Shown here piece by piece: positions 8,557-17,882 of a stretch of DNA of 42,283 nucleotides (position 1 is its first letter; every line of letters begins with the position of its first letter). The notes under the pieces are model-generated. The model searched no databases. It had not been told where the DNA came from and saw only the letters and a program-made list of their open reading frames with translations. The stretch comes from an archaeon (GTDB taxonomy: Archaea > Thermoproteota > Nitrososphaeria > Nitrososphaerales > JACAEJ01). The stretch lies in assembly GCA_024256285.1 (NCBI GenBank), contig JACGUG010000007.1, forward strand, positions 1 through 42,283. The letters run 5' to 3'. A program made the translations under genes and the position numbers.

Positions 8557-9597
8557 TTATCGACTGCGGCTCCCGAACTCTACGGTTGCGTCCACGAAGG
8601 CCTTTATGTGCTCGGTCGGCGTCTCCAGCCAGAAGTCACAGCCTGGGGCGACCATGTCAACACCATCGTCTATGGCCTTCTTCACGAATTCCCTTATCCT
8701 CTCTACAGGTCCAAAGTGTACCACTCCATGGGCCGGGATGTTGCCTATCAATACAGCTTTGGGATCAACCTTCTCGGCTTTTTCCTTGGCTTCCTTTATA
8801 GGTGTTCTCTCATCCACAGCTATCGCTTTCGCTCCACATTCGACCATTTTATCGGCGATCATTGCTGCAGACCCACATATGTTAAGTATTATGGGTACTT
8901 TTACAGACCCGATCATCTCCTTTAAGTAAGGCTTCACAAACACATCGAACTGTTTTGGTGATAGGTTGTCTGTCGAACCACCCATCTCATGGAACGTTAT
9001 AACGTCGGCACCAGCATCTGCAAAGAGCCCGACAAGCTCTTTATACATTCCCATGGATGCCTTTAAAAATTCATGAACTTTGTCTGGCGATTTCCTTACC
9101 GACTTCAGGAAGACGATGCTATCTACTACGTAGCTACTTATGCTTGTAAAGGGAGGGACTATGTAGACGTTTACTGGTACTTTACCCTCGAACTCTTTCT
9201 TCAAGATTTCGATCGCTCTTATGATCGTGGGTACTCTGCCCGCAGCTGAGACATCCTTCGGTATTTTGATGTCCGAGACATCCTCTGCGTGAAAGCTTCT
9301 TATAGACGGCCACTTTATCGTGTCTTCATGAAAGTCGATAGTAGCCCCCATCAGCTCCGCCTCGACCGTCATATCGAATGGCACCGATAAATTATCGAGA
9401 CCACACTGTCTATGGGCTGCAGAGCCGAGTCCGGCCATCTTCTCAGGGTCTTTATGAGCTTGAGGCCAGTAGGCATCATATAACTCCATGAAATCCATCG
9501 TGGCTACGCTTACAGAGTTTACACAAGGGATTCTATCGGTAGCATCCTTGTTTCCATTAAGAACTTCCATAAACCTCTCATACGAGTTCATTTCCAT
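8557..9597 (-). CDS. UroD/MtaA-MtbA-family methyltransferase (corrinoid-dependent), paralog 1
   Basis: YERFMEVLNGNKDATDRIPCVN N-terminus; AGADVITFHE; IILNICGSA; GNIPAHGVVHFGPVERIREFVKKAIDDGVDMVAPGCDFWLETPTEHIKAFVDA. Confidence 0.82.
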   Translation of the reverse strand: MEMNSYERFMEVLNGNKDATDRIPCVNSVSVATMDFMELYDAYWPQAHKDPEKMAGLGSAAHRQCGLDNLSVPFDMTVEAELMGATIDFHEDTIKWPSIRSFHAEDVSDIKIPKDVSAAGRVPTIIRAIEILKKEFEGKVPVNVYIVPPFTSISSYVVDSIVFLKSVRKSPDKVHEFLKASMGMYKELVGLFADAGADVITFHEMGGSTDNLSPKQFDVFVKPYLKEMIGSVKVPIILNICGSAAMIADKMVECGAKAIAVDERTPIKEAKEKAEKVDPKAVLIGNIPAHGVVHFGPVERIREFVKKAIDDGVDMVAPGCDFWLETPTEHIKAFVDATVEFGSRSR

Positions 9598-9758
9598 CGT
9601 AAGACGTCATCTATCTATCCTATTTTAAGGTATCCCAAAACGACAAGCAATTCCTTAAGAGTTCGTCTCGACCCTAAAAGCTCTTCAAGATCATCTCATT
9701 GGAGTGCGTTAAATAGTAAACCTAATATATGACTTTTCCTCCCCAAAAGGCGATGGTA

Positions 9759-10553
9759 ATGAGCGAAAAAGAGGAAATCCTGAAAAAATTTGTTGAAGCT
9801 TCTGCTGGAAGCGACGAAGAGAAGGTCGAAGAGGCATTAAATGAAGCAAAAGAACTAGGTGATGCCCAACTGATCGCCCAGCTAAAACTGATTAGAGGTG
9901 TTGATATTGGAGACGAGGAGATGTGTGCAGAGGCGGCAAAAGAGGCAGTGGAAGCAGGCATGGCACCTTACAAAGCTATAATAGATGGATTGGCTAAAGG
10001 AATGGAGATAGTCGGCGGAAAATACGAATGCAAAGAATACTTCCTACCTGAAGTGCTTATGTCAGCCGATGCCATGTATTCAGGATTGAACTACCTACTC
10101 CCACTTATCCCTAAGGATGAAAAGGGAACCAAAGGGAAGATAATCATGGGTGTAGTCGAGGGAGACGTCCATGATATAGGCAAGAATATAGTCAAGGCGA
10201 TGCTCACAGCAACAGGGTATGAACTCGTAGACTTGGGAAGGGATGTCCCAACCGATGATTTCATCGAGTCAGCCAAGAAGGAAGGGGCGCAGGTAATAGC
10301 CATGTCCACACTGATGACACCTACATTGATGTCCATGAAGACCGTCGAAGACAAGTTAAAGACAACAGGGATGAAGGATAAGGTCAGGACGATCATCGGC
10401 GGTGGCTCAGTTACTGATGAATGGAGAGCAAAGATAGGATCAGATGCCTATGGCAAAGATGCAATGGAAGCAGTCGACAAAGTAAAGATGCTGATCGACC
10501 AGATCATGGTCGCTGTCAAAAAGATGAAGGAAACAGAAGAAGAAGAAAAGTAA
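9759..10553 (+). CDS. Methyltransferase cognate corrinoid protein (MtaC/MtbC/MtoC-like); likely start ATG 9759
   Basis: N-terminal helical cap plus B12-binding domain with DVHDIGKNIVKAML (DxHxxG) and IGGGSVTDEW. Confidence 0.88.
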   Translation: MSEKEEILKKFVEASAGSDEEKVEEALNEAKELGDAQLIAQLKLIRGVDIGDEEMCAEAAKEAVEAGMAPYKAIIDGLAKGMEIVGGKYECKEYFLPEVLMSADAMYSGLNYLLPLIPKDEKGTKGKIIMGVVEGDVHDIGKNIVKAMLTATGYELVDLGRDVPTDDFIESAKKEGAQVIAMSTLMTPTLMSMKTVEDKLKTTGMKDKVRTIIGGGSVTDEWRAKIGSDAYGKDAMEAVDKVKMLIDQIMVAVKKMKETEEEEK

Positions 10554-10810
10554 GCTCAGAAGTAACCTAAACTCAACAAAAGCTGTAGATAACTCTCCTG
10601 AAAGAGAGAAGTAACTGACTACCTATTTTTCCATCTCTTTCTCTCATTAATTCTGCAAATACTCCCGCCTTCTACTCATGAGGACTTACCGACTATGCTT
10701 TACAAAAACTTTGATGTTATCATTCACAAAGATGCACCAAATAGATCAAGACTATGAACATACCGAAAAGGTTTTAAAAAAAGAGATTCAATGCACGGTA
10801 GGGATTGGTG

Positions 10811-11917
10811 ATGGTATACAAAACTATACCTCAAGATGAGATGACACCCTATGAAAGGATAATGACCGTCCTTGCAGGAAAAAAGGAAAAGATCGATCGA
10901 CTTCCAGTCTTTAACGCTATTACTACCTACACGTTACACGGTATGGAAATCTTCGATGCATATTGGCCGGAAGCTCACAAAGACCCTGAGAAGATGGCTA
11001 GGTTAGGTGCAGCTCTTCATGAGCTTACTGGCTTAGAGAACGTTGAAGTCCCATTCGAACTAACCCTTGAGGCAGAGGCACTCGGTATTGAATTAGAATT
11101 TTTTGAGGGTAAGATAAAATGGCCTTCAGTCAAGAGGTATTGGGTTAAGAAGATAGAAGACCTTAAGATCCCAGAAAGACCAGAGGAGATAAGAGAAAGG
11201 GGAAGGGTTCCCATCGTTTGTGAAGCGATTAAAATTCTAAAGAAAAGATATGAGGAGAAAGTTCCAGTACTTGCCAATATAGACTTCCCATTCCAGAGTA
11301 TTGGTGGTTATATAGTCGATACTACTACATGGTACAAATGGATGAGGAGCGAGCCTGAAAACGCTCATGATTTTATGAAAACGCTTACACCACTCTACAC
11401 CGAGATCGCTATTGCATACCTAGAGGCAGGTGCCGACGCAATTACCTATAGAGAAGAAGCCTCTTCACTTGCTAATATTCACCCCAAGACTTTCCGTAAA
11501 TTCGTTATGCCTTATCTTAAGGATTCGATAGCTCGTGCGAAAAAGTACGGACGTGTAATTCTCCATTGTTGTGGTGAGTTGTGGTCCCCAAATCTGGAGA
11601 ATGTGAGCGGGCTTATCGAATGCGATCCTGACGCCCTCACGGTTGAGGAAGCTACGCCTATGGTTGAAGTAAGGAAAATCGCTGATGAGCTAAAGGGACC
11701 ATCGTTTCCAATAGGCGGGAATTTAAGCGCTTTCACGGTTTTGTACCAAGGACCTATTGAAAAAATAAGGGACAGGACCAAGAAAGTCATAGATGACGGT
11801 TGTGATATGCCTATGGCTGGTTGTGACATCTTTATGGGGACTCCTACTGAGTACATAAAAGCGTTTGTAGATGCTGTAATCGAATTTGGAACCCCACCCC
11901 CATGGCGGAGGGGCTAA
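10811..11917 (+). CDS. UroD/MtaA-MtbA-family methyltransferase, paralog 2; likely start ATG 10811
   Basis: YERIMTVLAGKKEKIDRLPVFN; VILHCCGELW (HxC) and DMPMAGCDIFMGTPTEYIKAFVDAVIEFG (distal Cys). Confidence 0.82.
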   Translation: MVYKTIPQDEMTPYERIMTVLAGKKEKIDRLPVFNAITTYTLHGMEIFDAYWPEAHKDPEKMARLGAALHELTGLENVEVPFELTLEAEALGIELEFFEGKIKWPSVKRYWVKKIEDLKIPERPEEIRERGRVPIVCEAIKILKKRYEEKVPVLANIDFPFQSIGGYIVDTTTWYKWMRSEPENAHDFMKTLTPLYTEIAIAYLEAGADAITYREEASSLANIHPKTFRKFVMPYLKDSIARAKKYGRVILHCCGELWSPNLENVSGLIECDPDALTVEEATPMVEVRKIADELKGPSFPIGGNLSAFTVLYQGPIEKIRDRTKKVIDDGCDMPMAGCDIFMGTPTEYIKAFVDAVIEFGTPPPWRRG

Positions 11918-11943
11918 GCGAGGTTTAAAGGAGGTGTCTTGAA

Positions 11944-12186
11944 ATGGGTGTAGCCTTTCAGATGAAGACGTATACGATTCAAAGCAAGATAGGAGATAGC
12001 CTAAAAGTCAGAATCGAAAAGGTAGGCGCAGGAGAGGGAGCAGACATCATCTATAGGATAATTCGCGGCGAAGATAGACGAAACCTGGATCCAGATAAAG
12101 TCATGCTCTATAAAGAGGAGTTAGAGCAGCTCATCGAGTTTCTGAAAGATGATTTTCTCAAAAAGGAGTTTCCAGATGGAGGCTAG
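11944..12186 (+). CDS. Small uncharacterised protein (80 aa) in the methyltransferase cluster
   Basis: ORF with strong upstream Shine-Dalgarno-like aaaggaggtg, shortly downstream of paralog 2. Confidence 0.7.
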   Translation: MGVAFQMKTYTIQSKIGDSLKVRIEKVGAGEGADIIYRIIRGEDRRNLDPDKVMLYKEELEQLIEFLKDDFLKKEFPDGG

Positions 12187-12225
12187 CTATAGCACTCCTA
12201 TACTAAAGAGGTGAGGGAGGTAAAG

Positions 12226-12366
12226 ATGGTAAAATACAAATGCCTAATTTGCGGAGAAGTATTCGATAGCGATGAAAAAGAAGGTAAACTACACATGCAA
12301 ACAAAACATGAGATGGGCTTCTTTGAAGCAATGTGGCTGGGGAAAGTGGAGAAAGTAGAAGAGTAA
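12226..12366 (+). CDS. Small C2H2-type zinc-finger protein (46 aa), not in ORF track
   Basis: MVKYKCLICGEVFDSDEKEGKLHMQTKHEMGFFEAMWLGKVEKVEE*: CxxC...HxxxxH spacing; gtgagggaggt upstream. Confidence 0.75.
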   Translation: MVKYKCLICGEVFDSDEKEGKLHMQTKHEMGFFEAMWLGKVEKVEE

Positions 12367-12400
12367 GGCGAGAAGTAAGAAAATAAGAGGGATAATTGGG

Positions 12401-12423
12401 AAGGCCAGAATTGTTCTGGCCTT
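12401..12423 (+). other. Perfect 10-bp stem / 3-nt loop hairpin in intergenic region
   Basis: aaggccagaa-ttg-ttctggcctt, exact inverted repeat. Confidence 0.85.
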
Positions 12424-12663
12424 CAAGACTTAATGACTCTATGATGGGAGAGAATACAGAGATGATTCCCCATATCTTTTAGTCCTAATGACGATCAGAA
12501 AAAATAACGACTTCAGAATACCTGCAGATGAAGCATTAAGTTACCTTTAACACTAAAAGATATCTTTTATTCCCACTTTAGGCATGATCACGTTCTTCTT
12601 TTACGGATTGTATAGAAAGTTTAGCGAAACCTTTATCTAAGATACCTATGGAAGGGTTTTTGA

Positions 12664-14634
12664 TTGAAATTGTCTTCAGAACCAGAAAAATTTGAAGTAA
12701 TCTTCCTTCCACACGGAAGACGTGATTTCTTTGAACTCGGCACCAGATTATTGGACGCATCTAGAGCATTGGCGATAGACCTTGCTTCAGACTGTGGAGG
12801 AAAGGGAACATGTGGCAAATGTAAAGTCAGAATCGATGAAGGATTAGAGTCGCTAGGTAAGATCAAGCCTTCAGAGGAAAAACACCTAACAAAGGACATG
12901 ATCGAAGGTGGCTACAGATTGGCATGCTTGGCCAAGATACGGGCACCTTTGAAAGTTTACGTTCCTGAGATAAGCAGAGTAGGAAAGCAGAGGCTGCAGA
13001 CCGAGGGACTTGAGGTACCTGTAACTGCGAATCCCTTCGTTAGAAAGTATTTCGTGAAGATGCCAGTACCTACCTTGCATGATGTGAGGTCTGACGAAGA
13101 TCGACTTTTAGATACACTAAAGAAGCAATATAAACTCGATCCGAACACTCTGGTTATGGAATTCGATATAGCGAATGATTTCCCTAAAATCGCGAGGGAG
13201 GCGAACTGGGAGGTAACAGTCACAGTATGGAAGGATATAGGCCGATACAAGATTATTACCATCGAACCCGGAGATACCTCTGGTAGGTGCTTCGGCTTCG
13301 CCTGCGACATAGGCAGTACAAAACTTGCAGGCTTCCTTATGGACTTGAACACAGGCAAGGTTGCAGCGGTAGGTTCAAGGATGAACCCCCAGACCCCTAT
13401 GGGCGAAGACGTGCTATCAAGGATAACCTCCGTCATGATGGGTGGTAAAGAAGCTCAGGATAAGATCCATAATCTTGTTGTAGGCGGGATCAACGAGATT
13501 ATAGAGGAGTGTTGTGAGAAGGCCAACGTGAACATCAATGAAATCTACGAGCTTTGCTTCGTCGGCAATACAGCCATGCAGATGCTCTTCCTCAGATTAT
13601 GGCCTCAGTATACAGCTTTCTCTCCATATCCACCTGTGCTAAGGCGTGGAGTCAACGTGCCTGCACCGAAGTTGGATCTAAAATCCCATCCAAATGCTAA
13701 CGCTTACTATGTACCAGTTATAGGAGGCTTCGTGGGCGCAGATCAGATAGCTGTCATACAGGCAACCCGCATGCTGGAGAGGGAGGAGATCACCATGGAT
13801 GTAGATATAGGAACCAATACTGAGATCGCCCTTGGAAACAGAGACCTAGTGACTTCTGACTCTTGTGCTTCGGGTCCAGCCTTTGAAGGGATGGAGATCA
13901 AGTTCGGCATTAGGGCTGCAACAGGTGCCATAGAGGCGGTAAGCATCGATCCATCGAGCTTGGAGCTTATCCACAGGACTATAGAAGATCAGCCTCCAGT
14001 CGGGATCTGTGGGTCTGCACTTATCGACATTCCAGCCGAACTTCTAAAATCTGGGTTGATCGATCTAAAAGGAAAGTTCGTCTCTAAGATGGCAGAAGAG
14101 ACCAACAGGTTGAGGAAAGGAGCAGAAGGGTGGGAATACGTAATAGCTTGGACAGACGAATCCGCTACCGAGCATGATATAGTGATAACACAGGGAGATA
14201 TAAGAGAATTGCAGAAGGCAAAGGCAGCCATGCATACTGGCGCTGAACTCATGTTGAGAATGAGAGGCATGACTGAGAAGGACATAGACAAAATGTGGCT
14301 GGCTGGTGCATTTGGAAACTACATCAACCCTGAGAACGCTAGGACCATAGGAATGTATCCGGAGCTACCCACTGAAAAATACGTATTCGTCGGGAACGCT
14401 GCTGGAACGGGCGCAAGGATGTCTCTGATATCACAAGAAGAGAGGGCTTACGTCGAAAAGATATCGACGACAGTAGTATATTATGAGCTAGCCACTGATC
14501 CAGACTTCCAGAGTGAATACGCCAGGGCGAACTACTTCCCTTACCAGGACCTTAACAAGTATCCCCTTACAAGAGACCTGCTACTGAGACTTGGCCGCAT
14601 CGATGAGAAGGGGAAGTTCATCTACCCAGAATAA
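12664..14634 (+). CDS. Corrinoid reductive activator, N-terminal [2Fe-2S] plus ASKHA ATPase domain (RACo/MtoD-like, DUF4445/COG3894 type)
   Basis: Ferredoxin motif DCGGKGTCGKC...RLACLA; CDIGSTKLAGFL; DVDIGTNTEIALG; CASGPAFEG; GNAAGTGARM; TTG start. Confidence 0.87.
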   Translation: MKLSSEPEKFEVIFLPHGRRDFFELGTRLLDASRALAIDLASDCGGKGTCGKCKVRIDEGLESLGKIKPSEEKHLTKDMIEGGYRLACLAKIRAPLKVYVPEISRVGKQRLQTEGLEVPVTANPFVRKYFVKMPVPTLHDVRSDEDRLLDTLKKQYKLDPNTLVMEFDIANDFPKIAREANWEVTVTVWKDIGRYKIITIEPGDTSGRCFGFACDIGSTKLAGFLMDLNTGKVAAVGSRMNPQTPMGEDVLSRITSVMMGGKEAQDKIHNLVVGGINEIIEECCEKANVNINEIYELCFVGNTAMQMLFLRLWPQYTAFSPYPPVLRRGVNVPAPKLDLKSHPNANAYYVPVIGGFVGADQIAVIQATRMLEREEITMDVDIGTNTEIALGNRDLVTSDSCASGPAFEGMEIKFGIRAATGAIEAVSIDPSSLELIHRTIEDQPPVGICGSALIDIPAELLKSGLIDLKGKFVSKMAEETNRLRKGAEGWEYVIAWTDESATEHDIVITQGDIRELQKAKAAMHTGAELMLRMRGMTEKDIDKMWLAGAFGNYINPENARTIGMYPELPTEKYVFVGNAAGTGARMSLISQEERAYVEKISTTVVYYELATDPDFQSEYARANYFPYQDLNKYPLTRDLLLRLGRIDEKGKFIYPE

Positions 14635-14696
14635 AAAGTCAGAACTCAAACAGGCATTCCGACAAGACCGGATCATAGTGCCATCCACAATTTTTA

Positions 14697-16058
14697 TTAT
14701 TTTTTACCACTCCTTGATCTTAGATCAGATATCTTGACAGCCATACCTGCAACTTCTACAGCCGTCTTCCCAAGCAGTACGATCATGGGCTCCTTCCCCC
14801 AGTCTCCTTTATGGTATATTAAATCTGGCACTGTCCCTATCCTTTTTACAGCTTGTTCAGCACCCCAACTCATGCTCATTCCCTCTACCTTCTTGATCTC
14901 AGGAGGCTCATTCCCTCTGTCATAGAAAGATACCCTCAATCCGAGCCCTTTGCAAACTTCAACGGTCTCCTCAGAGTACTTGATATTCAAGCCACTTCTT
15001 ATCTTGCCATCATACTTCATAACTGTCAAGATCGTCCTTGCAACGTGTGATGAAGCACCAAACTCAGGGCATGAGGATGCCTTTACCTTCTTCCCGACTT
15101 TAACGATTCGGCCTGGTATAGCTGCTATATCTATAATATCGTCCGCCAAAGGTAGAGCCATCGCCACATTTGTCTGAGACTCTGGAATGAGACTTGAGAA
15201 TTCTGGATGAGACTCTAAGATCGCTACAGCTTCTTTTAAGTTCTTTATAACATGGTACTTTTCAGCTTCATTGTGCAGATGAGCCATAGGATTGACAGGC
15301 CCAAAACCGTGACCTATGGAAAATCCAGACCTCAGAGCCATAGTTGTGAACTCCTTCGCAATCCTCACTGCATCTTTTATACTCTTTCCTTTTGCCAATT
15401 CTGCTGCCATGGCTGAGGCAAAGGTACAACCTGCTCCATGCGTCGTCTTCGTTTTAACCCTCTTTGCTTCAAATATCTTGAAATCTCCATCGAGATAAAG
15501 GAGATCGAAGGCCTTCTCATCAGAAAAGGCATGCCCTCCCTTTATCACTACGGCCTTAGGTCCAAACTCTGCGATCTTTTTTGCAGCCTCCTTTGCATCT
15601 TCCATCACCTCGATCTTCATATCCGATATCGTCTCTGCTTCCATGGCGTTGGGCGTCACAACAGTTGCCAAGGGGAAGAGGGTTTCGATCAGGGTATTCT
15701 TGGCATCTTTTTCAAGAAGATGCGCCCCGCTCTTCGAAATCATGACAGGGTCTACCACTGCTGGAAGATCATGCCTTCTCATCTCTTCAGCCACGACTTC
15801 TATTATCTCCTTTGTATGAAGCATGCCTGTTTTCACTACATCTACACCTATATCGCCAAAGAGAGCTTCTATCTGGGCTTTGATTACATCTACTGGTACA
15901 TCATGGATGGCTGTGAGTTCGACTGTGTTCTGTGCAGTGACAGACGTTATTACCGTCATGCCGTAGACGCCGAGGGCTGTGAAAGTCTTCAGATCTGCCT
16001 GTATCCCCGCTCCACCATCAGGGTCTGAGCCAGCTATACTCAGAACTTTAGGAACCAT
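14697..16058 (-). CDS. thiDN: Bifunctional hydroxymethylpyrimidine (phosphate) kinase / thiamine-phosphate synthase ThiD-ThiN
   Basis: N-terminal [19 protein letters not shown]...[11 protein letters not shown] ThiD motifs; C-terminal ThiN-like region. Confidence 0.88.
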   Translation of the reverse strand: MVPKVLSIAGSDPDGGAGIQADLKTFTALGVYGMTVITSVTAQNTVELTAIHDVPVDVIKAQIEALFGDIGVDVVKTGMLHTKEIIEVVAEEMRRHDLPAVVDPVMISKSGAHLLEKDAKNTLIETLFPLATVVTPNAMEAETISDMKIEVMEDAKEAAKKIAEFGPKAVVIKGGHAFSDEKAFDLLYLDGDFKIFEAKRVKTKTTHGAGCTFASAMAAELAKGKSIKDAVRIAKEFTTMALRSGFSIGHGFGPVNPMAHLHNEAEKYHVIKNLKEAVAILESHPEFSSLIPESQTNVAMALPLADDIIDIAAIPGRIVKVGKKVKASSCPEFGASSHVARTILTVMKYDGKIRSGLNIKYSEETVEVCKGLGLRVSFYDRGNEPPEIKKVEGMSMSWGAEQAVKRIGTVPDLIYHKGDWGKEPMIVLLGKTAVEVAGMAVKISDLRSRSGKK

Positions 16059-16195
16059 CTACACCAACTAAGATAGTTGAACACTTTAGTGATAGATAAA
16101 ACATTTTACTTAATTATGATCCTGCAGATATAGAAGGAGTCGCTCTACTCTTTTCTATGGAAAACTTTATTTCAGAAGACTTAACTTAATACAAT

Positions 16196-17836
16196 ATGCC
16201 AAAGTGGATCTTTGTTACTGGAGGCGTAATGTCGGGCTTAGGTAAAGGTATCGTAACAGCCTCGATAGCAAGGCTCCTCATGATGACAGGGCTAAAGGTC
16301 TCGGCTGTAAAGATCGACCCATACCTGAACGTGGATGCTGGCACTTTAAACCCTATAGCCCATGGAGAGGTCTTCGTCTGTGACGACGGCTCTGAGTGTG
16401 ATATGGACATAGGTAATTATGAGAGGTTCCTCGATAAAGGTTTGAAACGCTACCATAATATCACGAGCGGCCAGGTCTACCAACAAGTTATAAAAGATGA
16501 GAGAAAGGGCAACTATCTGGGCCAATGCGTCCAGATAATCCCCCATCTGACCAATGAAATTAAGCGTCGTATAAGACTCTTTGCCGAGATCGATGATGCT
16601 GACTGCGTAGTCATAGAGTGTGGTGGGACTGTTGGCGATATAGAGAGTTTACCCTTCTTGGAGGCTTTTAGGCAGATGAGGCTTGAAGAAGACTCTTACG
16701 ACACTTTATTCATTCATGTAACATTGGTCCCAGTTCTCGACGTTGTCGGCGAGCAGAAGACAAAGCCCACCCAGCATAGCGTTCAAGAGCTGAGAAGGAT
16801 AGGGATTCAGCCAGATATAATAGTTGCCAGGAGCGAAAAGCCGTTGACAAAGGAAGCGAAGAACAAGATCGCTCTTTTCACCAGCGTAGACCTTAAGAGT
16901 GTGATCTCGAACCCCGACACCGAATCGGTATATAGCGTTCCAGAAAACCTTGCTTCTGAGGGGATAGTATCCACCATATGTGAAAAACTCCAACTGGGCA
17001 ATAAGGAAATCCATTGGGGAGATTGGAAGGAAATCTCTCAATCCTTCATTGGAAATAAAGAGGAAGTCCGAATCGCCATGGTCGGAAAGTACACAGCCCT
17101 CTCAGACAGTTATGTCAGCATCAACCACGCATTGGCCCATGCAGGAGCTCAGCAAGGCTTGAAAATAAAAGTAAGATGGGTCGATGCTGAAGAATTTGAG
17201 GATCGAGAAGGGTCTTTAGATGAACTGAAAGAGTACCATGGAGTGCTCGTGCCAGGAGGGTTTGGACAAAGGGGAAGTGAAGGGAAGATTATTGTAGCAA
17301 ACTATTGTAGAGAGAAAGGGATACCTTATCTAGGCTTGTGTTTTGGCTTTCAGTTGGCTCTGGTATCCTTCGCAAGGTATGTATGTGGTTTAAAGGGCGC
17401 CAACTCCGTAGAGTTGGATCCCAATACCCTCTATCCTGTCGTAGACCTGTTGCCCGAGCAGAGGGATGTAAAAGATCTCGGAGCGACCATGAGGTTGGGT
17501 GGTTATGACATACATCTAGTCGAAGGGACTTTGGCCTATAGAATATACTGCAAGAAAGTCATAAGGGGGAGACATAGGCATAGGTATGAGTTCAATCAGA
17601 ACTACAGAGAGATCTTTGAGAGAAAGGGCATGGTCTTCTCAGGATTTAGTGATGAAGGAAAGAGAGTCGAGATAATGGAGATTCCCAACCATCCCTTCTA
17701 CTTGGCTACTCAGTACCATGCTGAGTTCGTGAGTAGGCCTGGCAGGGCAGAACCCATCTTCTTGGGCTTTTTAGAAGCAGCCTTAAGAAGGAGGCATGAA
17801 GCCCGAGATTACTCGCCTTTGATGAAGAAATTGTGA
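16196..17836 (+). CDS. pyrG: CTP synthase
   Basis: FVTGGVMSGLGKGIVTASIARLL...KIDPYLNVDAGTLNP; GATase motif YLGLCFGFQLA; QYHAEFVSRPG. Confidence 0.97.
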   Translation: MPKWIFVTGGVMSGLGKGIVTASIARLLMMTGLKVSAVKIDPYLNVDAGTLNPIAHGEVFVCDDGSECDMDIGNYERFLDKGLKRYHNITSGQVYQQVIKDERKGNYLGQCVQIIPHLTNEIKRRIRLFAEIDDADCVVIECGGTVGDIESLPFLEAFRQMRLEEDSYDTLFIHVTLVPVLDVVGEQKTKPTQHSVQELRRIGIQPDIIVARSEKPLTKEAKNKIALFTSVDLKSVISNPDTESVYSVPENLASEGIVSTICEKLQLGNKEIHWGDWKEISQSFIGNKEEVRIAMVGKYTALSDSYVSINHALAHAGAQQGLKIKVRWVDAEEFEDREGSLDELKEYHGVLVPGGFGQRGSEGKIIVANYCREKGIPYLGLCFGFQLALVSFARYVCGLKGANSVELDPNTLYPVVDLLPEQRDVKDLGATMRLGGYDIHLVEGTLAYRIYCKKVIRGRHRHRYEFNQNYREIFERKGMVFSGFSDEGKRVEIMEIPNHPFYLATQYHAEFVSRPGRAEPIFLGFLEAALRRRHEARDYSPLMKKL

Positions 17837-17882
17837 ATTACCCCTCTCTTTTATGAGCTTCATATATTTGGAAGGAAATCGG

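Noticed and set aside
8529-8929. Plus-strand ORFs (90, 105, 107 aa) opposite the UroD methyltransferase
   Set aside because: Antisense shadow ORFs of a well-supported CDS with low-complexity or implausible protein composition.
12401-12423. Calling the hairpin an intrinsic terminator
   Set aside because: No downstream T-tract; recorded as an unexplained hairpin instead.
14734-16028. Several plus-strand ORFs opposite thiDN, including a 196-aa one
   Set aside because: Fully antisense to a strong ThiD-ThiN coding region; no family features.
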